NCBI GenBank assembly: GCA_963677395.2
Contig: OY781965.2
Location: 3,534,001 to 3,598,000, forward strand
DNA: 64,000 nt
Direction of reading: 5' to 3'
Source: G963667975 sp963677395
GTDB taxonomy: Bacteria > Bacteroidota > Bacteroidia > Bacteroidales > G963667975
Shown: one piece after another, positions 26,357 to 35,290 of the stretch
Layout of the letters: every line of letters starts with the position of its first letter
How positions within the stretch are numbered: the stretch's first letter is position 1
Position numbers and translations under genes: made by a program
Notes under the pieces: generated by a model
The model's database searches: none
Seen by the model: only the letters and a program-made list of their open reading frames with translations
What the model was told of the DNA's origin: nothing

Positions 26357-28258
26357 TCACGACCAATAAAGCTCACCATTCAAATTCTCAGTTATTTTTT
26401 CATTTTCGAGCAACCACCGCACCACCTTCACAAGATTTTCTTCCGGAATTTCGTCGAGCTTTTCAGCAAGTTGTTTTATCGTTAAGTTTTGCTGTTTCAG
26501 AAGTGGTTTAAGTTCATTCACCACATTATCGAATTCAAGCTGACTAAGTTCCAGCTTATTTCGTTCAATACAAATATCACACTTTCCACAGCGTTTGCTG
26601 CTGATTTCGCCAAAGTATGCGAGCAAAAACTGACTTCGGCATTTTACATCCAACTCTACGTACTCGATAATCGCTTCCATTCGTTTTCGAGCTGCATTTT
26701 TCAGAAAATCATAACTTTCGGGAGTAAGTCTCAGATCTTTCGCATCCATACGCTCTGAAGTGAAAATGATTTGCGGTTTCTTTTTCGATTCCTGATACGT
26801 AAGAACATCAAATTTATGAAGGTTTTGCAAGGCTTTCACAATTCGTGTTTCCTCAATGTGAATCCGTTTGGATATTTCTGTTTCACTAATTTTTACAAAA
26901 TCGGTAAACATGCCGCCATAAGACCGAAGCATTGTTTTTAACAATGAATCGTATGCTGGATTTGCTACCTGAAACCGATACAAATTTTCTTTCCCGATAT
27001 GAATAAACACCTTTGAAGAGCCATTCAAATCTTCGTTTAAAATCAGATATCCGTCTTTTTCCAGAATTTTTAATGCATTGTAAACAGTGATGGGTGAAAG
27101 TGACAATAATTCTGAAAATGAGCGAAGATCAAAATCATAAGCCTGATCTTTTCCTCCTCCGAGCGGAACTTGAAAATGATTTCCAAGCATTTGATAAATT
27201 CGTTTAATTTCAGCAAGTTCAGGATACGAAGATGAAAAATTTTGTCTTAAATTATCAATATCCGAATGATTGTAAAGTAACACGGCATAGGCTTGTTTTT
27301 CATCCCGGCCAGCCCGACCTGCTTCCTGAAAATATGCCTCAGGAGTATCTGGTAAATCGAGGTGAACCACTGCACGCACATCCGGTTTGTCGATTCCCAT
27401 TCCAAAAGCATTGGTAGCTACAACCACATGAACCTGATTTTTAGTCCAGGACAATTGTGCCTTGTCCCTATCTTGCTGGTTTAATCCTGCATGATAAAAT
27501 GTACTTCGAATTCCGTTTTTATTGAGGAAATCTGCTATTTCACGAGTTTTCTTTCTGTTGCGAACATACACAACAGCACTGCCTTTGGCTTTGGCAAGAA
27601 TCCGAATCAATCGTCCCAGTTTATCTTCTTCATTAAACGCAAAATAGGTAAGATTTGTACGAGAAAAGCTCTTCTGAAAGACATTGGGAGATCTGAATTC
27701 GAGCTTTTCCATAATATCTTTCACCACATCAGGAGTAGCCGTTGCCGTAACTGCTAAAACAGGAACTTTAGGATGAAACCTCCTGATTTCAGCAATTTCA
27801 AGATACGGAGGACGAAAATCATACCCCCACTGTGAAATACAATGAGCTTCATCTACTGCAATCAGATTAACCTTCATTTGAGGCAAATGGCCTAAAAACA
27901 AATCGGTTTTCAGTCGTTCAGGTGAAATATACAAAAACTTAAGTTTCTGATGAACCGCATAATTTAACATGAGTTCAATTTCGCGACTATGCATTCCCGA
28001 GAAGAGCGCGGCAGCAGGAATCCCTCTTCGGTTAAGTTGCTCAACCTGATCTTTCATCAGAGCAATCAAAGGAGTTACCACAAGACAAACTCCGGGAAGA
28101 TGAATGCCTGAAATCTGAAAACAGAGTGATTTTCCTCCACCTGTTGGCATAAGGGCGAGCGTATCTTTCTCATCCACAACAGACTGAATAATCTCTTCCT
28201 GTAATGGACGAAACTGACTATAACCCCAATATTTCAACAAAATAGACTTTAGCGGCAC
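26357..28258 (-). CDS. recQ: RecQ-family ATP-dependent DNA helicase
   Basis: 633 residues; the start codon is GTG at 28258. Helicase motifs: Q-loop region YWGYSQFRPLQEEII, Walker A TGGGKS (39-44), DEAH box VDEAHCISQWGYDFRP, motif III AVTATAT, motif V ATNAFGMGIDKPDVRAVVH and motif VI QEAGRAGRD. A RQC zinc site is present (CRSQ to CGKCDIC, about 545-570), followed by a winged-helix-like tail. There is no HRDC domain. RecQ unwinds recombination intermediates and stalled forks in the 3'-5' direction. It is the first gene of a unit with the 3-methyladenine glycosylase. Confidence 0.93.
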   Translation of the reverse strand: MPLKSILLKYWGYSQFRPLQEEIIQSVVDEKDTLALMPTGGGKSLCFQISGIHLPGVCLVVTPLIALMKDQVEQLNRRGIPAAALFSGMHSREIELMLNYAVHQKLKFLYISPERLKTDLFLGHLPQMKVNLIAVDEAHCISQWGYDFRPPYLEIAEIRRFHPKVPVLAVTATATPDVVKDIMEKLEFRSPNVFQKSFSRTNLTYFAFNEEDKLGRLIRILAKAKGSAVVYVRNRKKTREIADFLNKNGIRSTFYHAGLNQQDRDKAQLSWTKNQVHVVVATNAFGMGIDKPDVRAVVHLDLPDTPEAYFQEAGRAGRDEKQAYAVLLYNHSDIDNLRQNFSSSYPELAEIKRIYQMLGNHFQVPLGGGKDQAYDFDLRSFSELLSLSPITVYNALKILEKDGYLILNEDLNGSSKVFIHIGKENLYRFQVANPAYDSLLKTMLRSYGGMFTDFVKISETEISKRIHIEETRIVKALQNLHKFDVLTYQESKKKPQIIFTSERMDAKDLRLTPESYDFLKNAARKRMEAIIEYVELDVKCRSQFLLAYFGEISSKRCGKCDICIERNKLELSQLEFDNVVNELKPLLKQQNLTIKQLAEKLDEIPEENLVKVVRWLLENEKITENLNGELYWS

Positions 28259-28391
28259 AATTTTTCAGTATTTAGAAATTACAGGCATGAATTTTGTGTA
28301 TTTCAAGCGGTAAATTTACAGTAAATTTAACCCCTAAATCTCCTTTTCCGTTCAGGATTACGAAGATTTCCATAACCACAAAATCTCACGC

Positions 28392-29774
28392 ATGAAACTT
28401 CTCGGAGCCATCTGCCTGATTTTAAGCATAAATCTGAGTGCACCATTTGTTAGTGCTCAGGAAACCCGCTTCAACTCCAAGCAGGATTCTCTTGATTTTG
28501 AGCTTTTAAGATCATCTTATAACAATGAATTGAACAAAGCTGTACAATTACTAAAACAAGGGGCAAATGTAAACACGATAAGCCCGGATGGAATCACGCC
28601 TCTGATATATGCAGTTCAAAATGGCAATCTTGATATGGTCAAATTACTTTTTTATAACCATGCCGATTATAGTTACCAAAGTAATTATTATGATTCGCCT
28701 ATTTTCATGGCCTTAAAATTCAATGACCTTACAATGATGGAGTTTTTTCTTAACAAAGGTGTTGACCCCAACCTTATGGAAAAAAGTAGAAAAACATTGC
28801 TTTATGTAGCTGCCGAAAATGATTTGTTTACGATAGCCGATATGTTGCTGTATTACAAAGCAAATCCAGACCTGGGGAATTATTACAACTGGACTCCGTT
28901 GATGATTTCAACCCTTAATGACCATACTGAAACTTCAAAACTGTTGATTGAAAACAATGCCAATACTAACGTTAATGATTTTGATGGCATCACTCCCATG
29001 ATGATTGCAGTAGCTCGCGGAAATGATACATTATTGAGAATTCTCATCCAGAAAGGAACAGATATTTCTGCCCGTGATAAAAAAGGAAACAGTGCGCTTA
29101 CGTATGCCATTTCCAACGACAAACCTCTGGTAACAAAAATACTGATCGAATCAGGTGCATTGGCTTTTGAAAAAGACCAGAAGAAATTACGTGCAATTGC
29201 GACAAAAAACAAAAACAAAGAAATTATTGAACTTCTGGATAAAGCCGGAGTTGCACCCTTGAAATTCGGGTTTGATGAAAACCGAATTCTGATAACCGGA
29301 ACTTTAAATTTTAGCGATATTTTGAACGGCATGTCACTCGAAACGGTTGAGCGGAAATATAAATTCGGGCTCGAAGGAGGTTTTATGTTTCGACCCTACC
29401 GGAAAAAGGTTTTGAAGGATGTTGGTAACAACATAGCTTACCAATACAGAGAATCCAGATATACATTTTATGTTGGAGCTCACAAATATTTTATGCTGGA
29501 TGAATCAACGCTATCGCAAAGCGGATTTTTCGCAGGATTGAACACATTGTTCTCGTGGGGAAGTTATGCTGGTACTGAACACAAGCCCGACAAAAATATT
29601 TTATTTGCCCCGGATGCAGGATTCTTTTGGAATTACGGCATTATGAGTGTAAAAACCGGCTTTCAATATCTCAATTTCGGATACGAGGAATTTTCCCCTT
29701 ACCGTTTTACCCTATCAATTGGGTTTCGCTGGAATGGACAAAATCTTTCCAAAACAACAATTCGTAAACCATGA
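28392..29774 (+). CDS. Secreted ankyrin-repeat protein with a C-terminal barrel-like domain
   Basis: 460 residues: signal peptide ending SAQ (MKLLGAICLILSINLSAPFV), about seven ankyrin repeats over residues 35-290 (GITPLIYAVQNGNLDMVKLL, NWTPLMISTLNDHTETSKLL, GITPMMIAVARGNDTLLRIL, GNSALTYAISNDKPLVTKIL), then about 160 residues of alternating strands resembling an outer-membrane barrel (KYKFGLEGGFMFRPYR, RYTFYVGAHKYFML, GFFAGLNTLFSWGSY, SVKTGFQYLNFGY, YRFTLSIGFRWNG). An ankyrin domain joined to a barrel is unusual; the repeats would lie in the periplasm. The next gene overlaps by 4 bp (ATGA), so a lipoprotein is translationally coupled. Confidence 0.8.
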   Translation: MKLLGAICLILSINLSAPFVSAQETRFNSKQDSLDFELLRSSYNNELNKAVQLLKQGANVNTISPDGITPLIYAVQNGNLDMVKLLFYNHADYSYQSNYYDSPIFMALKFNDLTMMEFFLNKGVDPNLMEKSRKTLLYVAAENDLFTIADMLLYYKANPDLGNYYNWTPLMISTLNDHTETSKLLIENNANTNVNDFDGITPMMIAVARGNDTLLRILIQKGTDISARDKKGNSALTYAISNDKPLVTKILIESGALAFEKDQKKLRAIATKNKNKEIIELLDKAGVAPLKFGFDENRILITGTLNFSDILNGMSLETVERKYKFGLEGGFMFRPYRKKVLKDVGNNIAYQYRESRYTFYVGAHKYFMLDESTLSQSGFFAGLNTLFSWGSYAGTEHKPDKNILFAPDAGFFWNYGIMSVKTGFQYLNFGYEEFSPYRFTLSIGFRWNGQNLSKTTIRKP

Positions 29775-30199
29775 GAAAAACATATTATATCTTCATGATA
29801 TTGTTTGCAATAACATTCATTTCATGTAATGATGGATTACCATGGGTTGAAGACTGCAGTGATTATGATTATAGCGATTGCAACCAGATTGAACCAGACT
29901 CAACAAATCTGGTAATTAAGGCTACTGTCGATAATATTCATTCAAACGTACCAATTACTATTTACAAAGGCACAGTTGACAATGGAATCGTTCTTTATTC
30001 AGGCAGTATGATTCAATCGGAATTTTATTTCAAAGTTCCTGTAAATGAGAATTATGCCGTAAAAGCCATCTATAAAACCGGAAATAAAACCATTATTTCG
30101 GTTGATGGCGATTTTGTAAAAAAGAAATCGAAACGTGTATGTGATGCAAACTGCTGGGCAGTTGTTAATAACGAGATGGATGTAAGACTGAGTCAGTGA
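29771..30199 (+). CDS. Small lipoprotein coupled to the ankyrin-barrel gene
   Basis: 142 residues; lipobox in MRKTYYIFMILFAITFISCND. The mature part begins with an acidic, Cys-containing stretch (WVEDCSDYDYSDCNQIEPDS) and then a beta sandwich (LVIKATVDNIHSNVPITIYKG, YFKVPVNENYAVKAIYKTG). Four further Cys residues may form disulphides. The start overlaps the previous stop by 4 bp, and the gene ends 4 bp before the convergent recX stop. Family not recognised. Confidence 0.72.
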   Translation: MRKTYYIFMILFAITFISCNDGLPWVEDCSDYDYSDCNQIEPDSTNLVIKATVDNIHSNVPITIYKGTVDNGIVLYSGSMIQSEFYFKVPVNENYAVKAIYKTGNKTIISVDGDFVKKKSKRVCDANCWAVVNNEMDVRLSQ

Positions 30200-30203
30200 T
30201 CAG

Positions 30204-30698
30204 CTAGTCAGTGAACAGTGAAGTTTCAGATGAATTATTATCCAGAATCCCAATGATGGCTTCATATTCATAGCCTTTGGAAAGCAGATAACGTATGAGT
30301 TTTGGGCGTTGTTCGGCTGGAGAAAGACCTTTCAGGCTTTTGAGTTTTTTTTGGGCAAGTTGCTTTAGAGTATCTTTATAACTTTCTATTTCAAGCTGTT
30401 GAAATGCAGTATTGATTATCTGGCTACTGATTCCTCTGGAATGTAATTCGGTTTTAATCTTTACTTTCCCCCATCCTTTGATGTTAAACTTTCCGCGTAC
30501 AAAAGCGTCGGCAAAACGTTGTTCATCCAGAAAATTCTGTTCCAGAAGATAGTGGATCAGATTTTCGCTTTGTTCTTTGGATAATCCCCACTGATAAAAT
30601 TTCTGCCGGATATAAAACGGACTTCGCTCTTCGGAAGCGCACAGTTTCATGGCTTTCTGAAGGGCAAAATATTCTTCCGGTGAACAATTAGGAAGCAT
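30204..30698 (-). CDS. recX: RecX family regulatory protein
   Basis: 164 residues of three-helix repeats typical of RecX: the first with CASEERSPFYIRQKFYQWGL, the second with YLLEQNFLDEQRFADAFVRGKFNIKGWGKVKIKTEL, the third with RPKLIRYLLSKGYEYEAI. RecX binds RecA filaments and limits recombination. recA is not nearby. The gene starts one base after the mqnE stop and is the last of a minus-strand unit with mqnE and a secreted protease; the reason for this grouping is unclear. Orthology beyond the family is not tested. Confidence 0.88.
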   Translation of the reverse strand: MLPNCSPEEYFALQKAMKLCASEERSPFYIRQKFYQWGLSKEQSENLIHYLLEQNFLDEQRFADAFVRGKFNIKGWGKVKIKTELHSRGISSQIINTAFQQLEIESYKDTLKQLAQKKLKSLKGLSPAEQRPKLIRYLLSKGYEYEAIIGILDNNSSETSLFTD

Positions 30699-30699
30699 T

Positions 30700-31818
30700 T
30701 TAGCCTGCTTTAATCACGTTATAATGAGTGTCGCGCTCAACGGGAAGTCGGTTAGCCGACTTTATCAACTGTATCATCTCCTGCGAAGTCATACTGGGAC
30801 TGGTTTCTTCAGCTCCGGCCATGGAATATATTTTAGTAGAATCATTGATGGTTCCGTCAAAATCATCTACTCCGAAACCGAGTGCCAATTGTGCCGATTG
30901 TTTCCCCAGCATTGGCCAATAAGCTTTGATGTGGTCAAAATTATCAAGAAAAATTCGGGTTACGGCAAAGTTTCGAAGATCTTCCAACAGTGACACTTCT
31001 TGCAAATCGGACATAAAGTTGTTCTTATTCTTGAATTTGAGCGGAATAAATGCTTTAAAACCACGGGTTCGATCCTGAAGATTTCGCAGACGGTTTAAAT
31101 GATCAACCCGGTGTTCATAGGTTTCGTAATGACCATAGAGAATGGTAGCATTTGTATTAATTCCCTGATAATGCAATGCTTCGTGAATATCTAGCCAGCG
31201 TTGTGAACTGGTTTTTTCAGGACAGATTTCGGCTCTGAGTTTTTCATCGAAAATTTCGGCTCCTCCACCCGGAACAGAGTCTAATCCACAGGATATCAAA
31301 AATTTTATCCCTTCTTTAATTGGCAGATCAGACTGCTGAAACATAAAATCAAGTTCAACTGCCGTAAACGCTTTGATATGCAATGTAGGAAAATCAGCCT
31401 TTATCTTACGGAGTAAATCTCCATAATAGTAAATATCATGCTGAATATCAACACCCCCTACAATATGTACTTCACTAATACTTGCACCAGCATTACGAAT
31501 TGTGTCAAGAATTTCATCGTGCGTTTGTTCCCATAAAATACCACTTGCCGTATCAGAATATGAGCAAAACTTACATTTGTATTTACACCGGTTTGTAGGT
31601 TCAATATGAATGTTACGATTGTAATAAACGTAATTTCGGTTTTTGAATTCACGAACATAATTAGACAACAATGCCAGCAAGCTTATATTGGCTTCTTTAT
31701 ACAGCAAAAGTGCTTCTTCGGGTGTTATGCGCACATGTTCATCAACCTTTAAGGCTATATTCCAGAGATTTTCGGAAATCGATGATTGTTGTTGTTTGAG
31801 TATTGGATATAGTCTCAT
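30700..31818 (-). CDS. mqnE: Aminofutalosine synthase (futalosine menaquinone pathway)
   Basis: 372 residues, radical SAM. The cluster motif CKYKCKFCSY supplies Cys78, Cys82 and Cys85. MqnE-type signatures distinguish it from MqnC: IEPTNRCKYKCKFC, HIVGGVDIQHDIYYYGDLL, GLDSVPGGGAEIFDEKLRAE, TNATILYGHYETYEHRVDHL and KAFIPLKFKNKNNFMS. It joins an adenosyl radical to 3-[(1-carboxyvinyl)oxy]benzoate to give aminofutalosine. This implies that the organism makes menaquinone by the futalosine route; other mqn genes are not in the window. It sits between recX (1-nt gap) and a secreted protease (8 bp). Confidence 0.9.
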   Translation of the reverse strand: MRLYPILKQQQSSISENLWNIALKVDEHVRITPEEALLLYKEANISLLALLSNYVREFKNRNYVYYNRNIHIEPTNRCKYKCKFCSYSDTASGILWEQTHDEILDTIRNAGASISEVHIVGGVDIQHDIYYYGDLLRKIKADFPTLHIKAFTAVELDFMFQQSDLPIKEGIKFLISCGLDSVPGGGAEIFDEKLRAEICPEKTSSQRWLDIHEALHYQGINTNATILYGHYETYEHRVDHLNRLRNLQDRTRGFKAFIPLKFKNKNNFMSDLQEVSLLEDLRNFAVTRIFLDNFDHIKAYWPMLGKQSAQLALGFGVDDFDGTINDSTKIYSMAGAEETSPSMTSQEMIQLIKSANRLPVERDTHYNVIKAG

Positions 31819-31826
31819 GATTCATA

Positions 31827-33707
31827 TTATTTTACAATCAAAAGCTTAAACGTAAGCGAACTGATTTCGGTATTAAGTTTTACGCAATAAACACCATTTG
31901 CAAGCAGAATGTTTTTTACCTGATAAACAGAAGTAACTGGTTTTATATCCGATTCTGACAATACATTTCTGCCCGTTAAAGTATAAACAGTGTAAGATAC
32001 TGACGAAGGCAATGAATTTCCAAAATCAAACATCAAGCTGTTATTCTGCATATTATAATAAGCTTTGTATTCATCCAAAACCTGAATGTAAGAATATTTC
32101 TTCCGCGATTCGGTGACTCCGTTTGCAGTAGCCCTGAGTTCAACCATATAATTACCTGCTTTGGGATAACAGATATTCTGTGGATTAACATCAACAGAAG
32201 AATCCGGTATGGCTCCCTGAAATTTCCAGACATAGGTATAAGTTCCCAATGACTCGTTGATGAAATTTATGCTTTCACCTACTTTGATACGGGTTTTGCC
32301 AGCTGAAAAATCTACCTTGGAATAGGTTATTCCTTTCAAACTTACAGGATTCAGATTGTCAGGATCAAGCCATTCTCTGAGATGAGTATCGGGTGTTGTT
32401 CCATTTTTATTCCAGGAATACCCAAACTTTCCATAAAGATCATACCCTGTGAGGTTCTGACAATGAGATTCTCCACCCGAAAGTGTGCCTATAATATATC
32501 CCTGAGGATTATAAATGGGAGAACCAGAGGAGCCGCCTTCGGTAATGCCATATCCATTCAATGTTTGAGACCACAAAACTTTCCAGTGTGAAAAAATACC
32601 GCTTCCATACCAATCGGAGGTGTCGAGTTGAGTGGTATATGTAGATATTTTTTTAATGTCGCCCTGAGGATGATGAATGGAGACACCGTTGGTCGATTTT
32701 ATTTCGCTTCTGTCCCAGCCCGCAAAAAACGGATGATAACTTTCCGGAACATTATTGTTTAACTGCACCAGATAGAAATCAGAACCCGTTGTACCAGAAG
32801 TCCCTCCCTGTGCTTTTTTCACAGCTCCCACCATTGACTTTGAATTTAAATTTCCTTCGGAAGATGGATTTGAACAAGATGGTGCTTCATAATTAAAATA
32901 GAAAATCCATTGACTTATTTCAGAAGCCGGCGCAGTTTTCCCGCAATGATCGGCAGTAAGTATGTATGGGGTATAATCTTTCCGGGTATTATTCACAAGA
33001 GAACCTGTACACCAGGAAGTTCCACCATTTAATTTCACCAAAATGCGAACTATGGATTGTTTCTGTTCTTTCCATTGATCACCTTCGCTACAGTTTATAT
33101 TCACTTCACAATCTCCCGATCCACCAAAGCTTTTATATTTAGAAGGAAATCCTTCTGTACGATACGCGTAGGAGCATTCTGAAATAAATACCTGGCATTG
33201 GCTAATCTCTTTTTCAGGAACTTCAAGCTCTACAATCAGGTTTTCGCCTGGAATAAACTCCGTAGCAAACAAATTATTTTCAGGGTTATTCTTTTGGGTA
33301 AATGCTCCAATCAGGAAGCTTTTATCTTCACTGTAAACAAACATTTTTGCACGCGGACTTAGCTGGAATCGTGAATAATAGAGAGCGACAGCAACTGCAT
33401 TTTCTGCCTTTATTTGATAGAGACAGCTCATGATTCCATTTCCATTGTCCTGCCAAAGTCCTTCTTTCAATAAATCTTTTCCAACAGGTAAAATTATTCC
33501 CATCCGAAGCGGTTCCCCATGTTTTTTCATTTGCTCATCCTCTTTCAGGAATGATTGTGTATCCAATGCTCCAATTGTGTATTGAGGTATGCTTTGTTGC
33601 GATTTATGTAAAAACGATACAGGCGTTCCACCTTCGCTTATCTGTGCAAATGAATTTTGCACAAACATAACAGCAAACAACATAAGGAGTTTTAATGCTT
33701 TGCTCAT
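31827..33707 (-). CDS. Secreted trypsin-like serine endopeptidase with PKD and T9SS sorting domains
   Basis: 626 residues: signal peptide ending SFAQ, a pro-region of about 180 residues, then a lysyl-endopeptidase-like chymotrypsin fold: SLVNNTRKDYTPYILTADHC (His), DFYLVQLNNNVPESYHPFFAG (Asp in the first residue), and TEGGSSGSPIYNPQGYIIG (nucleophile Ser). Cys residues in NCSEGDQ, WCTGSLV and ADHCGK match the conserved disulphides. A PKD-like domain follows (IKVGESINFINESLGTYTYVWKF), then a type A sorting tail (SYTVYTLTGRNVLSE, NGVYCVKLNTE). Predicted to be exported by T9SS as an extracellular protease. Confidence 0.88.
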   Translation of the reverse strand: MSKALKLLMLFAVMFVQNSFAQISEGGTPVSFLHKSQQSIPQYTIGALDTQSFLKEDEQMKKHGEPLRMGIILPVGKDLLKEGLWQDNGNGIMSCLYQIKAENAVAVALYYSRFQLSPRAKMFVYSEDKSFLIGAFTQKNNPENNLFATEFIPGENLIVELEVPEKEISQCQVFISECSYAYRTEGFPSKYKSFGGSGDCEVNINCSEGDQWKEQKQSIVRILVKLNGGTSWCTGSLVNNTRKDYTPYILTADHCGKTAPASEISQWIFYFNYEAPSCSNPSSEGNLNSKSMVGAVKKAQGGTSGTTGSDFYLVQLNNNVPESYHPFFAGWDRSEIKSTNGVSIHHPQGDIKKISTYTTQLDTSDWYGSGIFSHWKVLWSQTLNGYGITEGGSSGSPIYNPQGYIIGTLSGGESHCQNLTGYDLYGKFGYSWNKNGTTPDTHLREWLDPDNLNPVSLKGITYSKVDFSAGKTRIKVGESINFINESLGTYTYVWKFQGAIPDSSVDVNPQNICYPKAGNYMVELRATANGVTESRKKYSYIQVLDEYKAYYNMQNNSLMFDFGNSLPSSVSYTVYTLTGRNVLSESDIKPVTSVYQVKNILLANGVYCVKLNTEISSLTFKLLIVK

Positions 33708-33817
33708 AGCGCTTATCCGATTAGCTATTCAAAATTAATGTTTTTTTTGAGGAATGAATGATTTACAGTGCTTATGAAAAAAACAGATGTTCATTCATTC
33801 TGAAATCCCGGAATTAT

Positions 33818-34690
33818 TTACAGCACATTATTCACCTGCTCCTTAATTTTCTCAAGCTCATCCTTCATCTGAACCACAACGCGTTGCATTTGTGCATGGT
33901 TTGCCTTTGATCCGAGAGTATTTATTTCGCGACCCATTTCCTGTGTGATAAATCCCAGCTTTTTCCCTTCAGACTGTTTGCTGTTAAGCGTTTCATTAAA
34001 ATAATCGCAATGCTTTTTGAGGCGTACTTTTTCTTCAGTAATATCGAGTTTTTCGAAATAGAAAATCAATTCCTGTTCAAAACGATTAGAATCTGCCTGA
34101 TGTTCATCAGCATACTTTTCGAACGTTGATTTAAGTTTTTCGCGCATCAGCGTCATGCGTTCTTCTTCAAAGGGTTCTACCTGATTAAGTAAATCCAGAA
34201 TAATTTGTACTCGTTTATGAAAATCGGCATCAAGCGATTTTCCTTCGCTTAGCCTAAACTGATTATTGTTTGCAATTGCCTGGTTGATGCAATCCTGCAC
34301 CATTTTCCACTCGTCATCACTTACCTCATCCATCTCACTTTTCATCACATCCGGGAGACGTAGGATAAGCGAAAGATAATCAGTAGGAACCTCGCCAATC
34401 TCTTCGGCAAGAGCTTTCAGTTCATGGTAATAATTGGCAGCAACCGCCTTATTGATGCTTAAGGGAAGATCTGACCCGGTGTTTTCGATACTCAGATAAA
34501 AATCAATTTTTCCACGTTCGAGGGTTTGACTGATTAGCTGCCGAATTTCCGGCTCTTTTTCGCGATAGAGTGACGGAATTTTTATATTGAGATCAAGTTG
34601 TTTACTATTGAGCGATTTTATTTCGGCTGTGATCTTTTTACCGGGAAGAAGAACTGTAGCTTTACCAAAACCTGTCATGGATTTTATCAT
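33818..34690 (-). CDS. yicC: YicC/YloC-type endoribonuclease
   Basis: 290 residues with the family start MIKSMTGFGKATVLLPGKKI and the EIKSLNSKQLDLNIKIPSLY stretch, then a helical middle and the conserved C-terminal block (LIFYFEKLDITEEKVRLKKH, GKKLGFITQEMGREINTLGSKANHA). YicC proteins are endoribonucleases involved in RNA turnover; the C-terminal domain holds conserved acidic residues that bind metal. A consensus -7 box (TACCTTTG, minus, 34708-34715) lies just upstream, so the leader is only about 10 nt. The intergenic stretch after it carries a 9-bp inverted repeat. Confidence 0.92.
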   Translation of the reverse strand: MIKSMTGFGKATVLLPGKKITAEIKSLNSKQLDLNIKIPSLYREKEPEIRQLISQTLERGKIDFYLSIENTGSDLPLSINKAVAANYYHELKALAEEIGEVPTDYLSLILRLPDVMKSEMDEVSDDEWKMVQDCINQAIANNNQFRLSEGKSLDADFHKRVQIILDLLNQVEPFEEERMTLMREKLKSTFEKYADEHQADSNRFEQELIFYFEKLDITEEKVRLKKHCDYFNETLNSKQSEGKKLGFITQEMGREINTLGSKANHAQMQRVVVQMKDELEKIKEQVNNVL

Positions 34691-35290
34691 AATCGTATCT
34701 TTTTTTGCAAAGGTAGTTTGTTTGATGCGAATTTCATGTCTAACCTGCGCAAAATGTATGTAATCTGAAAGGTGAAAAGAGGTTAGAAGTCAGGACTGAC
34801 ACCCCAAAAGTGGTTAAAAATCCTTTTGGCGATGAAAGGTAAAAAAAACTTTCAATCCTTTCAATATCTTCAATTACCTAAAATCGTAACACCATTACCG
34901 TTCCGGTTCTTTCTATTTTCCGGCCACTACGTTTGGCGGTAGCTTGTAAAACATAAAAGTAAACACTTTCGCCACAGCCATTGCAATGAGACTGACAATA
35001 AAATTAGCAGTTATGTAAGCTCCTCTCCTTTTAGGAGAGGCGGGGGTAAGGTGGAAAAAGGCGTGAGCGGTTTTACCTATTATTCCTGGCAGTTTAAAAT
35101 TTGGCGGTTTTCTACTCCAATGATTGCTACAAGCAGAATATTGTTTGTAAAAGAAAACCGCCAGCCCTTCCAGATGATAAATATTAAATACTAAAAAATA
35201 TAACAACAGGCTGGACGGTACTGTCCAAAAAACTGTATAAACCTTATTTTTTCATTTTCAACCCAAATCAATATTTTTCTTTTCACGTTT
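34691..35290. repeat. 600-bp intergenic region with a REP-like palindrome
   Basis: No gene is supported. It holds a palindrome at 35022-35040 (CCTCTCCT with AGGAGAGG, loop TTT) followed by GCGGGGGTAAGGTGG; that string is typical of REP-type intergenic repeats in Bacteroidota. A 7-bp inverted repeat sits at 34804-34829. A 97-residue open frame crosses the palindrome on the minus strand and is not convincing. Further right, ACTGTCC and GGACGGTACTGTCC resemble a decayed mobile-element end. Confidence 0.5.
34708..34715 (-). promoter_or_regulatory. -7 box upstream of yicC
   Basis: The minus strand reads TACCTTTGC, matching TAnnTTTG, 17 bp before the ATG at 34690. No clear -33 is present. Confidence 0.5.

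Noticed and set aside
33752..33800. 9-bp inverted repeat after yicC as a terminator
   Set aside because: The loop is 31 nt and there is no T run after the stem on the minus strand.
34913..35206. 97-residue open frame on the minus strand
   Set aside because: It crosses the REP-like palindrome, has no recognisable domain or promoter, and its amino-acid mix is that of a random frame.
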